From: Erinaceus europaeus
Taxonomy: Eukaryota; Chordata; Mammalia; Eulipotyphla; Erinaceidae
Length of the DNA stretch: 64,000 nucleotides
NCBI RefSeq assembly: GCF_950295315.1
Contig: NW_026647595.1
Coordinates: 5,001 to 69,000 of the forward strand
Reading direction: 5' to 3'
In this document: positions 30,933-43,027 of the stretch, in pieces
Layout of the letters: each line of letters starts with the position of its first letter
How positions within the stretch are numbered: the first letter of the stretch is position 1
Notes under the pieces: generated by a model
The model's input: only the letters and a program-made list of their open reading frames with translations
Databases searched by the model: none
Told to the model about the DNA's origin: nothing
Program-made: the position numbers and the translations under genes

Positions 30933-33900
30933 TTTCTTTTTTATTTTTATTTTTTTATTTTTTATTGTGGAATTAATGTTTTACATTCAACAATAAGTAC
31001 AATAGTTTGTACATGCATAACATTCCATTTCCCATATAATAATACAACAATATAACAATACAACTAGGTCCTCTGAATCCTTCTTGGACCTGTATTCTCC
31101 CCACCTACCCACCCCAGAGTCTTTTACTTTGTGATACTCCAATTCCATTTCAGGTTCTACTTGTGTTTTCTTTTCTGATCTTGTTTTTCAACTTTGGCCT
31201 GAGAGTGAGATCATCCCATATTCATCCTTCCATTTCTGACTTATTTCACTCAACATGATTTTTTCAAGGTCCATCCAACATCGGCTGAAAACGGTGAAGT
31301 CACCATTTTTTACAGCTGAGTAGTATTCCGTTGTGTATATATACCACAACTTGCTCAGCCACTCATCTGCTATTGGACACCTGCGTTGCTTCCAGGTTTT
31401 GGCTATTAGAAATTGTGCTGCCAAGAACATATGTGTACACAGATCTTTTTGGATGGATATGTTGTGTTCCTTAGGATATATCCCCAGGAGAGGAATTGCA
31501 GGATCATAGGGTAGGTCTATTTCTAGCCTTCTGAGAGTTCTACAGAATGTTCTCCACAGAGGTTGGACCAATTGACATTCCCACCAGCAGTGTAGGAGGG
31601 TTCCTTTGACCCCGCACCCTCTCCAGCATTTGCTACTGTTACCTTTTCTGATGTATGACATTCTCACAGGAGTGAAGTGGTATCTCATTGTTGTCTTTAT
31701 TTGCATTTCTCTGACAATCAGAGACTTGGAGCATTTTTTCATGTTTTTCTCAGTCTTTTGGATCTCTACTGTGGTGAATATTCTGTCCATGTCCTCCCCC
31801 CATTTTTGGATGGGGTTATTTGTGGTCTTGTTGTTGAGGTTTGGCAAGCTCTTTATATATGTTGGTTATTAAACTGTTGTCTGATGTATGGCATGTAAAG
31901 ATCTTCTCCCATTCTGTGAGAGGTCTCTTGGTTTGGGTAGTGGTTTCTTTTTGCTGTGAAGAAGCTTTTTAATTTGATGTAGTCCCATAGGTTTATACTT
32001 GCCTTAGTCTTCTTTGTAATTGGATTCGTTTCATTGAAGATATCTTTAAAATTTATGCAGTAAAGAGTTCTGCCAATATTTTCCTCTAAGTATCTGATAG
32101 TTTGTGGTCTAACATCCAAGTCCTTGATCCACTTGGAATTTACTTTTGTATTTGGTGAAATACAGTGGTTCAGTTTCATTCTTCTGCATGTTTCAACCCA
32201 TTGTTTCCAGCACCATTTGTTGAAGAGACTCTGCTTTCCCCATTTAATAGTCTGAGCCCCTTTGTCAAAGATTAGATGTTCATAGGTGTGGGGGCTCACT
32301 TCTGGGCTCTCAATTCTATTCCACTGGTCAGTGTGTCTATTCATGTTCCAGTACCAAGCAGTTTTGATGACAATGGACCTATAATACAATTTGAGATCTG
32401 ATCTGGGAGTGTGATGCCTCCAGTTCTGTTCTTTTTTCTCAAGATTGTTTTAGCAATTCTAGGTCTTTTCTGGTTCCAGATAAACATTTGTAGCATTTGT
32501 TCTATTCTCCTAAAAAAAAAATGTGCTTGGGATCTTGATGGGGATAGCATTAAATTTGTATATGGCTCTGGGCAATATATTCATTTTGATGATGTTAATT
32601 CTACTAACCCATGAACATAGAATATCTTTCCACTTCTTTGTGTCTTTTTCAATTTCCTTGAGTAGTGACTCATAATTTTCAGTATACAAGTCTTTCACTT
32701 CTTTGGTTAGGTTCACTCCTAGATATTTTATTGTTTTAGTTGCTATAGTAAAAGGAATTGATTTCTGGATTTCAATTTCTTCTAGCTTAGTGTTTACATA
32801 GAGGAATGCCACTGACTTTTGAATGTTAATTTTGTAGCCTGACACCTTACTGTATTGCCTGATGATTTCTGAAAACCTCTTGCTAGATTCCTTAGTTTTT
32901 TCTGTGTATACTATCATGTCATCTGCAAATAGGGAAAGTTTGACTTCTTCTCTTCCAATCTTTATCCCTTTAATTCCTTGCTCCTGCCTGATTGATATGG
33001 CAAGAACTTCCAACACTATGTTGAATAATAATGGTGATAGTGGGCAGCCTTGTACCTGATCGGAGGGGAAATGCTTCCAGTTTTTCACCATTGAGTATGA
33101 TGTTGGCTGTAGGTTTGCTATATATAGACTCCACTATCTTCAGGAATTTCCCATCTATTCCCATTTTTTGTAGTGTTTTGATCATAAAGGGATGTTGTAT
33201 TTTGTCAAAGGCTTTCTCTGCATCTATTGATATGACCATGTGGTTTTTGGTCTTGCTTTTATTGATGTGGTGAATCACATTGATTGATTTATGTATATTA
33301 AACCAACCTTGCATGCCTGGGATAAACCCCACGTGGTCACGATGAGCAATATTTTTAATATACTGCTGTATCCAGGTGGCTAGAATTTTGTTCAGTATTT
33401 TAGCATCTATGTTCATCAGAGATACTGGTCTGTAGTTTTCTTTTTTGGTTGTGTCCCTGTCTGCTTTTGGTAACAAAGTGATGTTGGCTTCATAGAAGTT
33501 GGAAGGGAGTATTCCAGTGTCTTCAATCTTCTGGAAGACTTTTAAAAGTAGAGGTATTAGTTCTTCTTTGAAGGTTTTGTAGAATTCATTTGTAAAACCA
33601 TCTGGTCCAGGACTTTTATTTTTGGGGAGATTTTTGATAACTGTTTCTATTTCATTAGCTGTAATGGGCCTGTTCATGTTATCCACTTCCTCTTGACTTA
33701 GTTTTGGAAGTTGGTAGGTATCTAGGAAATCGTCCATTTCTTCCAGGTTCTCTAGCTTGGTGGCACATAGTTGTTCATAGAAGCCTTACATGATATGTTG
33801 AATTCCATGATATGTTGAATGTTTGTTGTGGTATCTCCTCTTTCATTTACTATCTGATTTATTTGGGTCTTCTCCCTTTTTTGTTTTGTGAGTCTGGCTA

Positions 33901-34770
33901 AATGTTTGTCGATTTTGTTCACTCTTTCGAAGAACTAATATTTACTTTCGTTGATCTTTTGTTTGGTTTTCTTATTCTCAATGTTATTTATTTCTGCCCT
34001 AACTTCAGTGATTTCTATCCTTCTGGTTGCTTTAGGGTTCCTTTGTTCTTCTTCTTCTTCTTCTATGTCTTTAAGATGTGCAATCAGGCTGTTTATTTGT
34101 GCTTTTTCTTGTTTCCTAATGTGTGCTTGTATAGCTATGAACTTCCCTCTCAGTACTGCCTTAGCTGTGTCCCAAATATTTTGATAGCTTGTGTCTTCAT
34201 TTTCATTGAAGTCTTGAAACATTTTGATTTCTTCCTTTATTTCCTCTTTGACCCAGAGGTTGTTAAGAAGTGTACTGTTGAGCTTCCATATTTTGGGATT
34301 ATTACTAATCTTTTGTTGATTGTTAAGTGTTAGTTTAATTCCACTGTGGTCTGAGAAGATGCTTGGGATGATTTCAATGCTCTTGAATTGGCTGATGCTG
34401 TCTTTGTGGCCTAACATATGGTCTATCCTTGAGAATGACCCATGTAGATTTGAGTAAAATGTGTATTCCAGTTTCTTGGAATGAATGACTCTGAAAATGT
34501 CCAATAGTTCTAGTTTATCTATCTCTTCATTTAGCTCCCTTATGTCTTTATTGATTTTCTGCCTTGATGATCTGTCAAGTTGAGAGAGTGGGGTGTTGAT
34601 GTCCCCTACTATGACTGTGTTGCTGTTAATATATTGCTGTAGCTCTTTCAGTAGATGTTTGATACATTTAGATGGCTTCTCATTGGGTGCATAAATGTTA
34701 ATAATTGTTAAGTCCTCTTGATTGACTGATCCTCTGAGCATTAAGTAGTGTCCATTCCTATCTTTTTTAA

Positions 34771-35087
34771 ATATTGTGGGTTTTTTAATATTTTTTAATA
34801 TTTATTTTATTTATTTATTCCCTTTTGTTGCCCTTGTTGTTTTTTATTGTTGTAGCTATTATTGTTGTTGTCGTTGTTGGATAGGACAGAGAGAAATGGA
34901 GAGAGGAGGGGAAGACAGAGAGGAGGAGAGAAAGATAGACACCTGCAGACCTGCTTCACCGCCTGTGAAGCAACTCCCCTGCAGGTGGGGAGCCGGGGTT
35001 CGAACCGGGATCCTTATGCCGGTCCTTGTGCTTTGCGCCATCCGCGCTTAACCCACTGCGCTACAGCCCGACTCCCCCTATCTTTTT
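34771..35087 (-). mobile_element. SINE-A, young, inside L1 ORF2
   Basis: Reverse copy with 'gggttcgaaccgg' and 'ccactgcgctacagcccgac'. 'ctatcttttttaa' flanks it (34758 and 35089). Nearly identical to 5599 and 60549. Confidence 0.92.
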
Positions 35088-35252
35088 TAATCTTATCTAT
35101 TTTAAAGTCTATCGTGTCAGATATGAGAATAGCTGTTCCTTTTTTGTGGGCCATTGGCTTGTATGGTAGTTTTTCATTCTTTCACTTTAAGTCTGTGTTT
35201 TTCTTGTTGAGTTAGGTGGGTTTCCTATAGACAACATATTGTTGGTTTGTAT

Positions 35253-35617
35253 TTTCTTTTTTTTTTTTTTTTTTTTTCTCCTCCACGGTTATTGCTGGGC
35301 TTGGTGCCTGCACCATGAATCCACAGCTCCTGGAGGCCATTTTTCCCCCTTTTTGTTGCCCTAGTTGTTGCAGCCTCATTGCGGTTATTATTGCCATTGT
35401 TGACGTTGCTTTGCTGTTGGATAGAACAGAGAGAAACGGAGAGAGGAGGGGAAGACAGAGAGAGAGGGGAGAGAAAGATAGACACCTGCAGACCTGCTTC
35501 ACCGCCCGTGAAGCGATTCCCCTGCAGGGGGAGCCGGGGGCTCGAACCGGGATCCTTACGCCGGTCCCTGCGCTTTGCGCCATGTGCGCTTAACCCACTG
35601 CGCCACTGCCCGACCCC
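35253..35617 (-). mobile_element. SINE-A, long type, inside L1 ORF2
   Basis: Reverse copy with 'gggctcgaaccgggatcctt' and 'ccactgcgccactgcccgac'. 'ggtttgtattttct' is duplicated (35239 and 35618). Confidence 0.93.
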
Positions 35618-37527
35618 GGTTTGTATTTTCTGATCCATCTTCCTACTCTGTGTCTTTAAATAGGTGAATTCAGGCCATTGACATTTATTGATATCAAAGA
35701 TTGAAGATATTTTAACACCATTCTTGTAGATTTTCTAGAGTGTTCTGATTTCTGTCCTTTTTATGATGGTTTGACTGTTTATAGAAGACCTTTCAGAACT
35801 TCTTTCAGGGCAGGGTTGGTGATAGTTGATTCCTTCAACTGTTGCTTGTCTGAGAAGGTTTTGATGCCTCCATCTAGTCTGAATGACAGTCTAGCAAGAT
35901 ATAGTATTCTTGGTTGAAAGCATTTCTCATTGAGCAATCAATAGATATCTTGCCATTCTCTTCTGGCCTGTAGTGTTTGTGTGGAGAAGTCTGCTGCTAA
36001 TCTTATGGGTTTTCCTCTGTAGGTGACTCTTTGTTTTTCTCTTGCAGGCTTCAGGATCCTTTCTTTATCCTTATTCCTTTCCATTCTAAATATGATGTGT
36101 CTTGGTGTCTTTAAGTCTGGGTTAATTCTGTTTGGGACCTTCTGGGCTTCTTGAATCTTTATGTCTTTGATGTTGTCTAGACTAGAGAAGTTTTCAGCTA
36201 CTATGGCCTGAAGAATGCTTTCTTCCTCTCCTTCTCTTTCTTCCTCTAGGAAGCCAATAATGCATATATTGTTTCTTTTGAAGTCATCCCATAGGACTCT
36301 GTTGTTGTTTTCAGCATCTCTTAATCTCTTCTTGAGATCTCTTACTTCTTTTTGAGTTGTCTCTAATTCATCCTCAATCTTGCTAATTCTGTCTTCAGCC
36401 TCATTGACTCTATTCTCTCTGCCCTCTACTGTTTTCTGGAGTTCATCTATTTTGTTACCCTGTTCTGATACTGTTTTAGCTTGTTCAGTGTCTTAGCTTG
36501 TTCAACTAGTTGTGTTCTTAGCTCAGCTATTTCAGCTTTCAGCTCTCTAATAACCTTGAGATACTTAGTGTTTTCTTCTGGCGTCTAATTTGTTGTTTCT
36601 GTATTTCTGATTAAAATTCTTTCAAACTCTTTACTCACTCCTGTGATTATTTCCTTAGCTAATGTTTAGATGTTGAACTCGTTTTGTGCTTCACCCTTTG
36701 GGGGGCTTTTAGCTGGACTGTTGTCCTGGTTCATTTCTCCAATATTTCTTCTTGTTGGTTTACCCATTTTATATATTATGTTATGACTTCCCTTAGTACT
36801 TTTCAAATTACTGATCACTATTTCCTGGATTGACTTGTGTCTAAGTAAGGTAATTAAAGGGTTCACAGTGGTGGAAGTTAACAGTTGTTTCAATAGTATT
36901 TTAATCCCTGAGTTGGAGCTCAGTGATTTAAAAGCCTCTTTTTTTTTTTTTTTTCTTCTCTGTAGGCTATGGGAAGCTGAGGGCTTCTAAACTATAAGTA
37001 GGCTTCTTAGCTTAATCACTGACTCCTGACCAAGAGATAAGGCAGGGTGTGGCAGAGATAGTCCAATGGTTATGCAAAGAGACTTTCACAGCCCCACAGC
37101 TATGCCACCGAGGTATAGGTCTTCTCCTGAGTTTCCTGGTTAGATCTCTGTCCCCCAGTGTCCCTCCCTGCCGCTGCTCCAGACTCTGAGGGCAGTAGCA
37201 ATGGAGACTTAGAGTTGCACTTGGTGGGTCTCCGGGGAGTCCTCTCCTCCCTTCACCTGTCCCCTTGTTGGTGGGACAGAACTGGAGGTGTTGTCTCAAC
37301 TGATAAACTGATAAACCAGCCACTTAGTCTCTCCCTAGGTTCCTCTCTGTCACCAGCCATGTGTGTTTGTACTCACTGGTGATTTGGTGGGTTCCTGTAG
37401 TCATTCTAGACCTGTCTTGTTGCGGTCCCAGGTGGTCTCCTTTGGTATTCCTAGTTGATCCGGAGAGGAGAGGAGAGGAGAGGAGAGAAATAGATCTGCT
37501 GCTGCTCGCAGCCCCGCCTCCAGAAGT

Positions 37528-37763
37528 CTCCTCGCCCTTGTTGTTTTTCATTGTTGTTGTTATTGATGTCATCATTCTTAGGACAGAGAGAAACAGAGAG
37601 AGGAGGGAAAGACAGAGAGGGGGAGAGAAAGACCTGCTTCACCACCTGTGAAACAACTCCCCTGCAGGTGGGGAGCCAAGGGCTCGAACTGGAATCCTTA
37701 CGCCAGTACTTATGCTTTACGCCACATGTGCTTAACTCGCTGCGCTACCGCTCAATTCTCCAA
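37528..37763 (-). mobile_element. SINE-A
   Basis: Reverse: 'cgcccttgttgtttttcatt', 'tcccctgcaggtggggagcc' and 'cgctgcgctaccgctcaatt'. Confidence 0.9.
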
Positions 37764-37767
37764 GTAA

Positions 37768-37892
37768 TTTTTTTTTTTTTAACCAGAGCACTGCTTAGCT
37801 CTGGCTTATAGTGATGTGGGGAATTGAACCTGGGACTTTGGAAACTCAGGCATGAGAGTCTCTTTGCATAACCATTATGCTATCTACCCCCC
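37768..37892 (-). mobile_element. SINE-D
   Basis: Reverse: 'accagagcactgcttagctc', 'aactcaggcatgagagtctc' and 'gcataaccattatgctatct'. Confidence 0.88.
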
Positions 37893-37896
37893 ACCC

Positions 37897-38100
37897 TATT
37901 TTTTAAATACTTATTTTTATTTGATAGGACAGAGAGAAATTGAGAGGAGAAAGGGGAATAGAGAGGGAGAAAGAGACACCTGCAGCACTGCCCCACCACT
38001 CATGAAGCTGCCCACTGCAAGTGGGGGCTGCAGGCTTAAACTTGGGTCCTTGCACGTGGTGACATGTGAGCTCAACAGGGTGCACCATTGCTCAGCCCCC
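37897..38100 (-). mobile_element. SINE-B
   Basis: Reverse: 'tttgataggacagagagaaa', 'ccactgcaagtgggggctgc' and 'gtgcaccattgctcagcccc'. Confidence 0.88.
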
Positions 38101-38114
38101 AGGGAACTCTGAAC

Positions 38115-38400
38115 AGCAATCAAAGCTTTGGCATCTAACTTACACTCTCCTGCCTCCACTTTCTCACCTTTAAATGGGAACCATAAAGGTTGCCAAGCAA
38201 ATGAAAGGAGAAAATTCAGATAAAATGTTTGAAACAGCACCTGGCACATGTAACACATCTGATAAACGGTAGCCGTTGTCTTGTTTCATTTGTTGTTGTT
38301 AGTGAGGTCAGGAGGGTATTCCTGGATCTTTGTATCCCTGGTTCCTAGTGAAGTGCTTTGCCCATACTAGTTACTCAATAAGCATGAAGAAGGGCTAAAA
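38115..38400 (+). repeat. MIR
   Basis: 'ctttctcacctttaaatggg', then 'cagcacctggcacatgtaac' and 'ttactcaataagcatgaaga' fit MIR over most of its length. Confidence 0.65.
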
Positions 38401-38629
38401 GGATATAGAGATAAGTAAGCAAAATGAAACCTGGCCCAGTAAGAGGGCCTCTTTGATTGTCCTCTGTTTTTCCTAGCAATTACCAAGTTCAAGTCTTTCC
38501 AAGTCAATCTTCCAACGACCCTTAAATCTGCCTCTTCCTGTCCATTCTGACTTCTCCCACAGCCACTCCCTCTGGCCTAGTCCTCACCTCTTCACTATAA
38601 GACTTACAACAATACCCATTTAAAGAGTC

Positions 38630-38830
38630 CCCTGCCAGGTGATGGTGCACCTGGTGGAGTGCACATGTTACTATGAGCAAGGACCAGGTTCAAGCCCGCC
38701 CCCGCCAGCACCTTTGTGAGTGGTGAAGCAGTGCTGCGGGTGTTTTGGGTGTTTCTCTGTCCCTTTCCCTCTCTCCCCCTACCTTCTTGATTTCTGTCTC
38801 TACCCAATAAATAAATTTTTAAAAAATTAA
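38630..38830 (+). mobile_element. SINE-B
   Basis: 'ggtgatggtgcacctggtgg' head and the end 'ctctacccaataaataaatt'. Confidence 0.88.
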
Positions 38831-39309
38831 GTTTAAAAATAAGCCCCTGAACTTTATTTTAGTCTTTCTACCCAGCACAGTAAGCCACAGAGTCCATCAA
38901 AACAGTTTATCTGCAACATTGCCCCCCCCCCTTAGATCAAGTTCTTTGGTGCAGCACTTCAATCTACCTGTCATAGAAAACCTACCTCTGGATAGAAAAT
39001 CTGCTCCCCAGCCAGTCAGGCCTTGCTTTCAATTGGTTTCAACCTCAGACAATTACTTTATGAGGAATTGACCTTGACCTCAAATGAATTATCCATCTTC
39101 CTAGCTTAACCCCATCCAGTTACATTCTCAGCCTAGGTCACCTTCACAAAGTGATGACTAAGAGCATTCCTGGGCCCCCAGCTGCCTCTTTCCTGACTTC
39201 AACTTACTCTGTTATTTGCCCCCATCACCACCAACAGATTGGTACCTGACTGCCAAGTTGCCACAGTAATCTATGGGGTAAATCTTTATTTCATTTCCCC
39301 TTTTTACCT
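38831..39309. other. Intron sequence, nothing recognised
   Basis: Contains a C-run at 38922-38930. No repeat identified. Confidence 0.45.
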
Positions 39310-39832
39310 ACCCTCAGCTCTTATGAAGAGCTTTGAATAAAACTATGGAGTCACCCAGCAATCTCACTGCTAGGCATTTACCCAAAAGATACATAACACT
39401 GATTGGAAGGGATATCTGCACCCCCATGTTGACAGCCGCTTTGTTCACAATAGCAAAAACCTGGAGACAACCATAATGCTCTTTGACAGACAACTGGATA
39501 AAAAAGTTATGGGGCATAGACTCAACAGAGTAGTATGCAGCAGTAAAAAGGTATGATATCATGTCCTTTGGGATAAAATAGAAGATAGGATAACTGGAGA
39601 AGATGATGCTCAGGGAATCAAGTCAGGAGGTGAAGGACAACTACAGAATGGTTTCACTCATACAGAACATAGAGAATTGCATCTACAAATGTGAAAAACA
39701 AAGTATCAACCTATTTTCAAGACTATGGGAGAACTATAGTGGTTTTCCATGGGGGTGGGGATGAGGAAACAGACCTTTGGTGATGGGAGTGGTGAAAAGT
39801 GAAATAAATAAAATTAAAAAAAAAAAAAAAAA
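39310..39832 (+). mobile_element. L1 3' end (older type)
   Basis: 'aatctcactgctaggcattt', 'cacaatagcaaaaacctgga' and 'gcagcagtaaaaaggtatga', then a 3' tail and poly-A at 39816. Confidence 0.85.
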
Positions 39833-40036
39833 CACTTACAGAGTCACCAATGCCCATGATCCATCTCAAATCAGTTCCTTCTGATTCTCCACATTGTTGA
39901 CCTTGTCTAGATATGTGAAGACCAGATGGTGAAGGACCAGACGAAACTGATGGAAGATGAGTGTCTTATTAGAATAAAATTTTTTTAAAAAATTAACTAA
40001 ACTTTTTTTGCTTTGGTCCTTCCCCCCCCCCTTCAG

Positions 40037-40133
40037 CAAGCCCTAGAGCACAACTCATTTCTTTCTGTTGAGAAAAAAATTGAACAAGGAAATGTAGAGC
40101 ATGCTTTTAAACATGTTGACCAGATCATTGAAG
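40037..40133 (+). CDS. AOX4: AOX4 exon (inferred 20): entry to molybdopterin domain
   Basis: The acceptor is cccccttcag after a poly-C tract and the donor is GTGAGT. Reads QALEHNSFLSVEKKIEQGNV then EHAFKHVDQIIE plus one base. EHNSF and KIEQGNV match the family. Length is 97 nt. Confidence 0.92.
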
Positions 40134-40500
40134 GTGAGTGGTTTGGGACCAGGAAGTGGTGACTCTAAAGGTGGAGACTAAATTTGACCATCTGGATTGG
40201 AAAACCTCAAGGCAGTGTTTCTCAACCTTAGTGTGACTTTTCAAATCACAACTGTAGATGGCCAAATAAATTAAGGTTACAGCTTGGTGGAGTTGATGTA
40301 AATAATATCCGCATGCAGACATAGAGCATTTCCAACTAGAAAATAGTCCCATGCCCCCTCTCAGTCTCTCCTGTTTCCAAAAGTTTTATTCTAACCTTTA
40401 TCACCATAGATCATTTGACTTGTTCGGAGTTCATATATGTATAATCTTACAGCATAACTTCTTCTGTGGTAGCTTTTTCAAAAAATGACTTATTGAAGTC
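40134..40500. other. Intron sequence, nothing recognised
   Basis: Nothing identified between the QALEHNSF exon and the next SINE. Confidence 0.5.
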
Positions 40501-40772
40501 TAACAGTGGAACACCTGGTTGCCTGCACACATTACCACGAACAAGGACCAGGCTCAAGGCCCTGGTTCCCACCTTCAGGGGAGAAGTTTTATAAGCAGTA
40601 AAGCAGTCTTACAGGTGCCTATCTTTCTCTCCCCTTCTCTATCCTCTACTTTCCTGTCCAATAAAATAGAAAGAAAAACAAAGGGAGGCGGGGAATGACT
40701 GCCAGGAGTGATGGACTCTTAGTGCAGGTACCATGCCCCAGCAATAGCCCTGATGGCAAATAAATAAGTAAA
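40501..40772 (+). mobile_element. SINE-A, diverged
   Basis: 'ggaacacctggttgcctgca' head, 'ttcccaccttcaggggagaa' and 'gccaggagtgatggactctt'. Confidence 0.82.
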
Positions 40773-40904
40773 TAAATAGTTGCTTTACTTCATGGAGACT
40801 AGGGGCAAACGCTAGAAGAAGAAGAAGAAGATGGAGACTAGGCTTTATATCATGTGTCTCTAGTAATATTCCTAATTAATCCTAATGGTGCCCAATCTAT
40901 TAAG

Positions 40905-41200
40905 TAGCCCCAGTCAGTCACCCACTCTTGGCCTCAATTTCCTTGTCTGTTGAGGTGGTAAGATCTGTGATGGCATGGACTTGGGCACATATACTAACTC
41001 AGGCTCTGTCCCCTCCTCATTCAGTGCAGTTGGCCAAACTCTAAAACTCACTTGCTCATTCCTAGAATGGGGGCTTGTCTCCTAGTGATGTGAGGACAAC
41101 TGAATCACAGAGACAATATCACTGTCAAGAGTTACAAGACGTGAAGGTCTGAGATGGCAGAGCTAGGGTTTTCCCCTGTCGTATGATCTGACTGTTCTTA
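40905..41200 (+). repeat. MIR, two pieces
   Basis: 'ggcctcaatttccttgtctg' and 'gatggcagagctagggtttt' suggest MIR sequence. Confidence 0.5.
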
Positions 41201-41559
41201 CCAGCTTATCTGGAATTAGGGTTTGTGCAGCTCACTCTTAGCAGCTGGTAGGCTATCTTAGGACATTCATTTGGCTCTGGCTTTAATCTGCAAGAGGAGA
41301 CATTTTTACATTAAAACTAGCCCAAAGACTTCTGTAATGTTAAGAATAAGTGGTTTTTTTTTTAATAAGAGTCAAAGGATTTCTTGAAATTATTTCTTGG
41401 AACAACAGAACATGAGTCATTTTACTTTCAGCATGTATATACTAAACTACTTAAATCTGACGCCAAATTTTCTGAGCAGTCCCATGCATCAGACTGGGTA
41501 TTGCTCTGAGGCCCAGAGATTCATGGAGAATTAATTTAATTCTCTACCAAATGCTGGGA

Positions 41560-41725
41560 GGCAAATATAGTCAGGACATGAGACTAGGGAAGGGAAAAGC
41601 AGTTGCCCAAGGCCACACAGACATTAAGGACCAGAGCTGGGAATCCAACCCAGGAAACCTGACTGCAGGCTCCATGTTGGGAATCCAGCCCAGGGACCTG
41701 ACTGCAGGCTCCATGCTGGCCATCA
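41560..41725 (+). repeat. MIR with internal tandem duplication
   Basis: 'gcccaaggccacacagacat' is MIR core. The 3' part is duplicated: about 40 bases starting 'tgggaatccaacccagg' at 41638, repeated at 41678. Confidence 0.75.
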
Positions 41726-42061
41726 CCACATTCTTTCTCTCCATCAACTGACTCTGTAGCTGTTTGACATTTCTGCCCCAATTCCAAATTCTCATCTTAT
41801 TTCAAGTTTTCCACTATGAACAAGAAAGAACTAGCACCTTCTCATTCTCTTGCCATTATGGTGAGAATAACATTTAAAGGAAAATATATTCTTGTAGTTA
41901 AAAGCAAGGGTTCTTGGGTCAGCCCTGTGGTGCAGTGCCTCCCTATCACAGAAAGATAAGAAACTACACACATGTGACAACAACAGTCTTACAAATCTTC
42001 AGTTCCTCCAATAATTTTTTCCATTTTTTTCAATAAATCATTTAAATTGATCAATTAAATT

Positions 42062-42342
42062 GTTTACTGCCACCAAGGTTATCACTTAGTGCTTGCAGAA
42101 GGAAGCCACTGCTCCTGGAGGCCATCCCCTTTCCCCCCACTCCTCATTTTATTTGATAAGACAAAGATAAATTTAGAGAGGAGGAGGAGACATAGAGGGA
42201 GAGAGACTGAGGGACACCTATAGCCCTGAGTCACCACTTATGAAGTGCCCCCCTCCCGCAGGTGGGGAGCAGGGGCTTGAATCCAGGTCCTTGCACGTGG
42301 TAATGTGTGTGCTCCACCAGGTGTGTCACTGCCCAGCCCCCC
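42062..42342 (-). mobile_element. SINE-A/B, diverged
   Basis: Reverse: 'accaaggttatcacttagtg', 'actgctcctggaggccatcc' and 'gtgtgtcactgcccagcccc'. Confidence 0.82.
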
Positions 42343-42472
42343 CATCCACACAACTAGCTCTTTATAAAGTGGGGGAGGGGAGTAGAAAGGAAGGAGGGAA
42401 GAAAAAGAGAGAGAAAGATAATCCTAGGCTGGAACTTGCAACTAAATAACACCTTGTGTTCCTGTTTGACAG

Positions 42473-42597
42473 GTGAGATCCACGTAGAAGGACAGGAGCA
42501 TTTCTATATGGAAACACAAACCATCCTTGCTATCCCAAAAGAGGAAGACAAAGAAATGGTGCTATACCTTGGAACGCAGTTCCCAATGCAAGTGCAG
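42473..42597 (+). CDS. AOX4: AOX4 exon (inferred 21): molybdopterin domain, GQEHFYMET and active-site Gln
   Basis: The acceptor is gtttgacag and the donor is GTAACA. Reads GEIHVEGQEHFYMETQTILA, IPKEEDKEMVLYLG and TQFPMQVQ. GQEHFY.ET is a family signature. By alignment from memory, the Q of TQFP corresponds to the active-site glutamine of XDH (Gln767 in the bovine enzyme). Length is 125 nt. Confidence 0.93.
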
Positions 42598-43027
42598 GTA
42601 ACAGGAAATGAGGCTGCGTGACTGTGGGGTGAGAGAGCCTGACAGTCAACCCCACCCTACATTAAATGACAGGATGATGGGGGAGTGGGGCTAATAATTC
42701 CCTAAAAAGTCAGACCTGTCAAAGAGGACTCAGAAGGTAGCTATCTTCCAAAACATAGGACAAGGCTTATCTTTCCTCTTCTATTTAAACATCCCTTTAT
42801 GCTTCTTTGTGTGGCTTTTCTATATGATTTTTTTTCCTGGATTGGTGGTATATGTATAAGGCATTTGCAGCCTCAAGATATTTTCAACCCCGTGAAGTAG
42901 CATGTGAATTCTGGTCCTGTTGTAGAAGTTGAGATTTTGCCACATCATGCAAGTTAAAACAAACAAACAAACAAAAAATCCTCCAACGTTCCTTTTGTTA
43001 AGGAAGTATCTGTGGTATTGCTCCGAG
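42598..43027. other. Intron sequence, nothing recognised
   Basis: No repeat seen before the LTR-like segment. Confidence 0.5.

Larger units (their letters stand above)
30935..37530 (-). mobile_element. L1, near full-length, decayed, with two nested SINE-A copies
   Basis: Reading the minus strand: a GC-richer 5' region near 37530-36780, an ORF1 start (MGKPTRRNIGEMNQDN) near 36777, then ORF2. ORF2 keeps endonuclease wording (IINIYAPN near 34700; FSDHSGIKL near 34340), reverse transcriptase FADDMIVY at about 32910-32930, and the end segment ADEWLSKLW. The 3' tail runs 31187-30950. ORF2 is split among several frames by shifts and by SINEs at 34771-35087 and about 35253-35617, so it cannot be active. 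Size without the SINEs is about 5.9 kb. Confidence 0.88.

Noticed and set aside
33935..34741. Minus-strand open frame of 268 codons, the longest in the window
   Set aside because: It is part of the L1 ORF2 endonuclease region, flanked by frame breaks. It belongs to the dead L1 and is not a host gene.
35225..35638. Minus-strand open frame of 137 codons
   Set aside because: It lies wholly in a SINE-A inserted in the L1.
37055..37110. Separate SINE-D copy in the L1 5' region
   Set aside because: 'agagatagtccaatggttat' looks SINE-D-like, but too little is present to separate it from L1 5' sequence.
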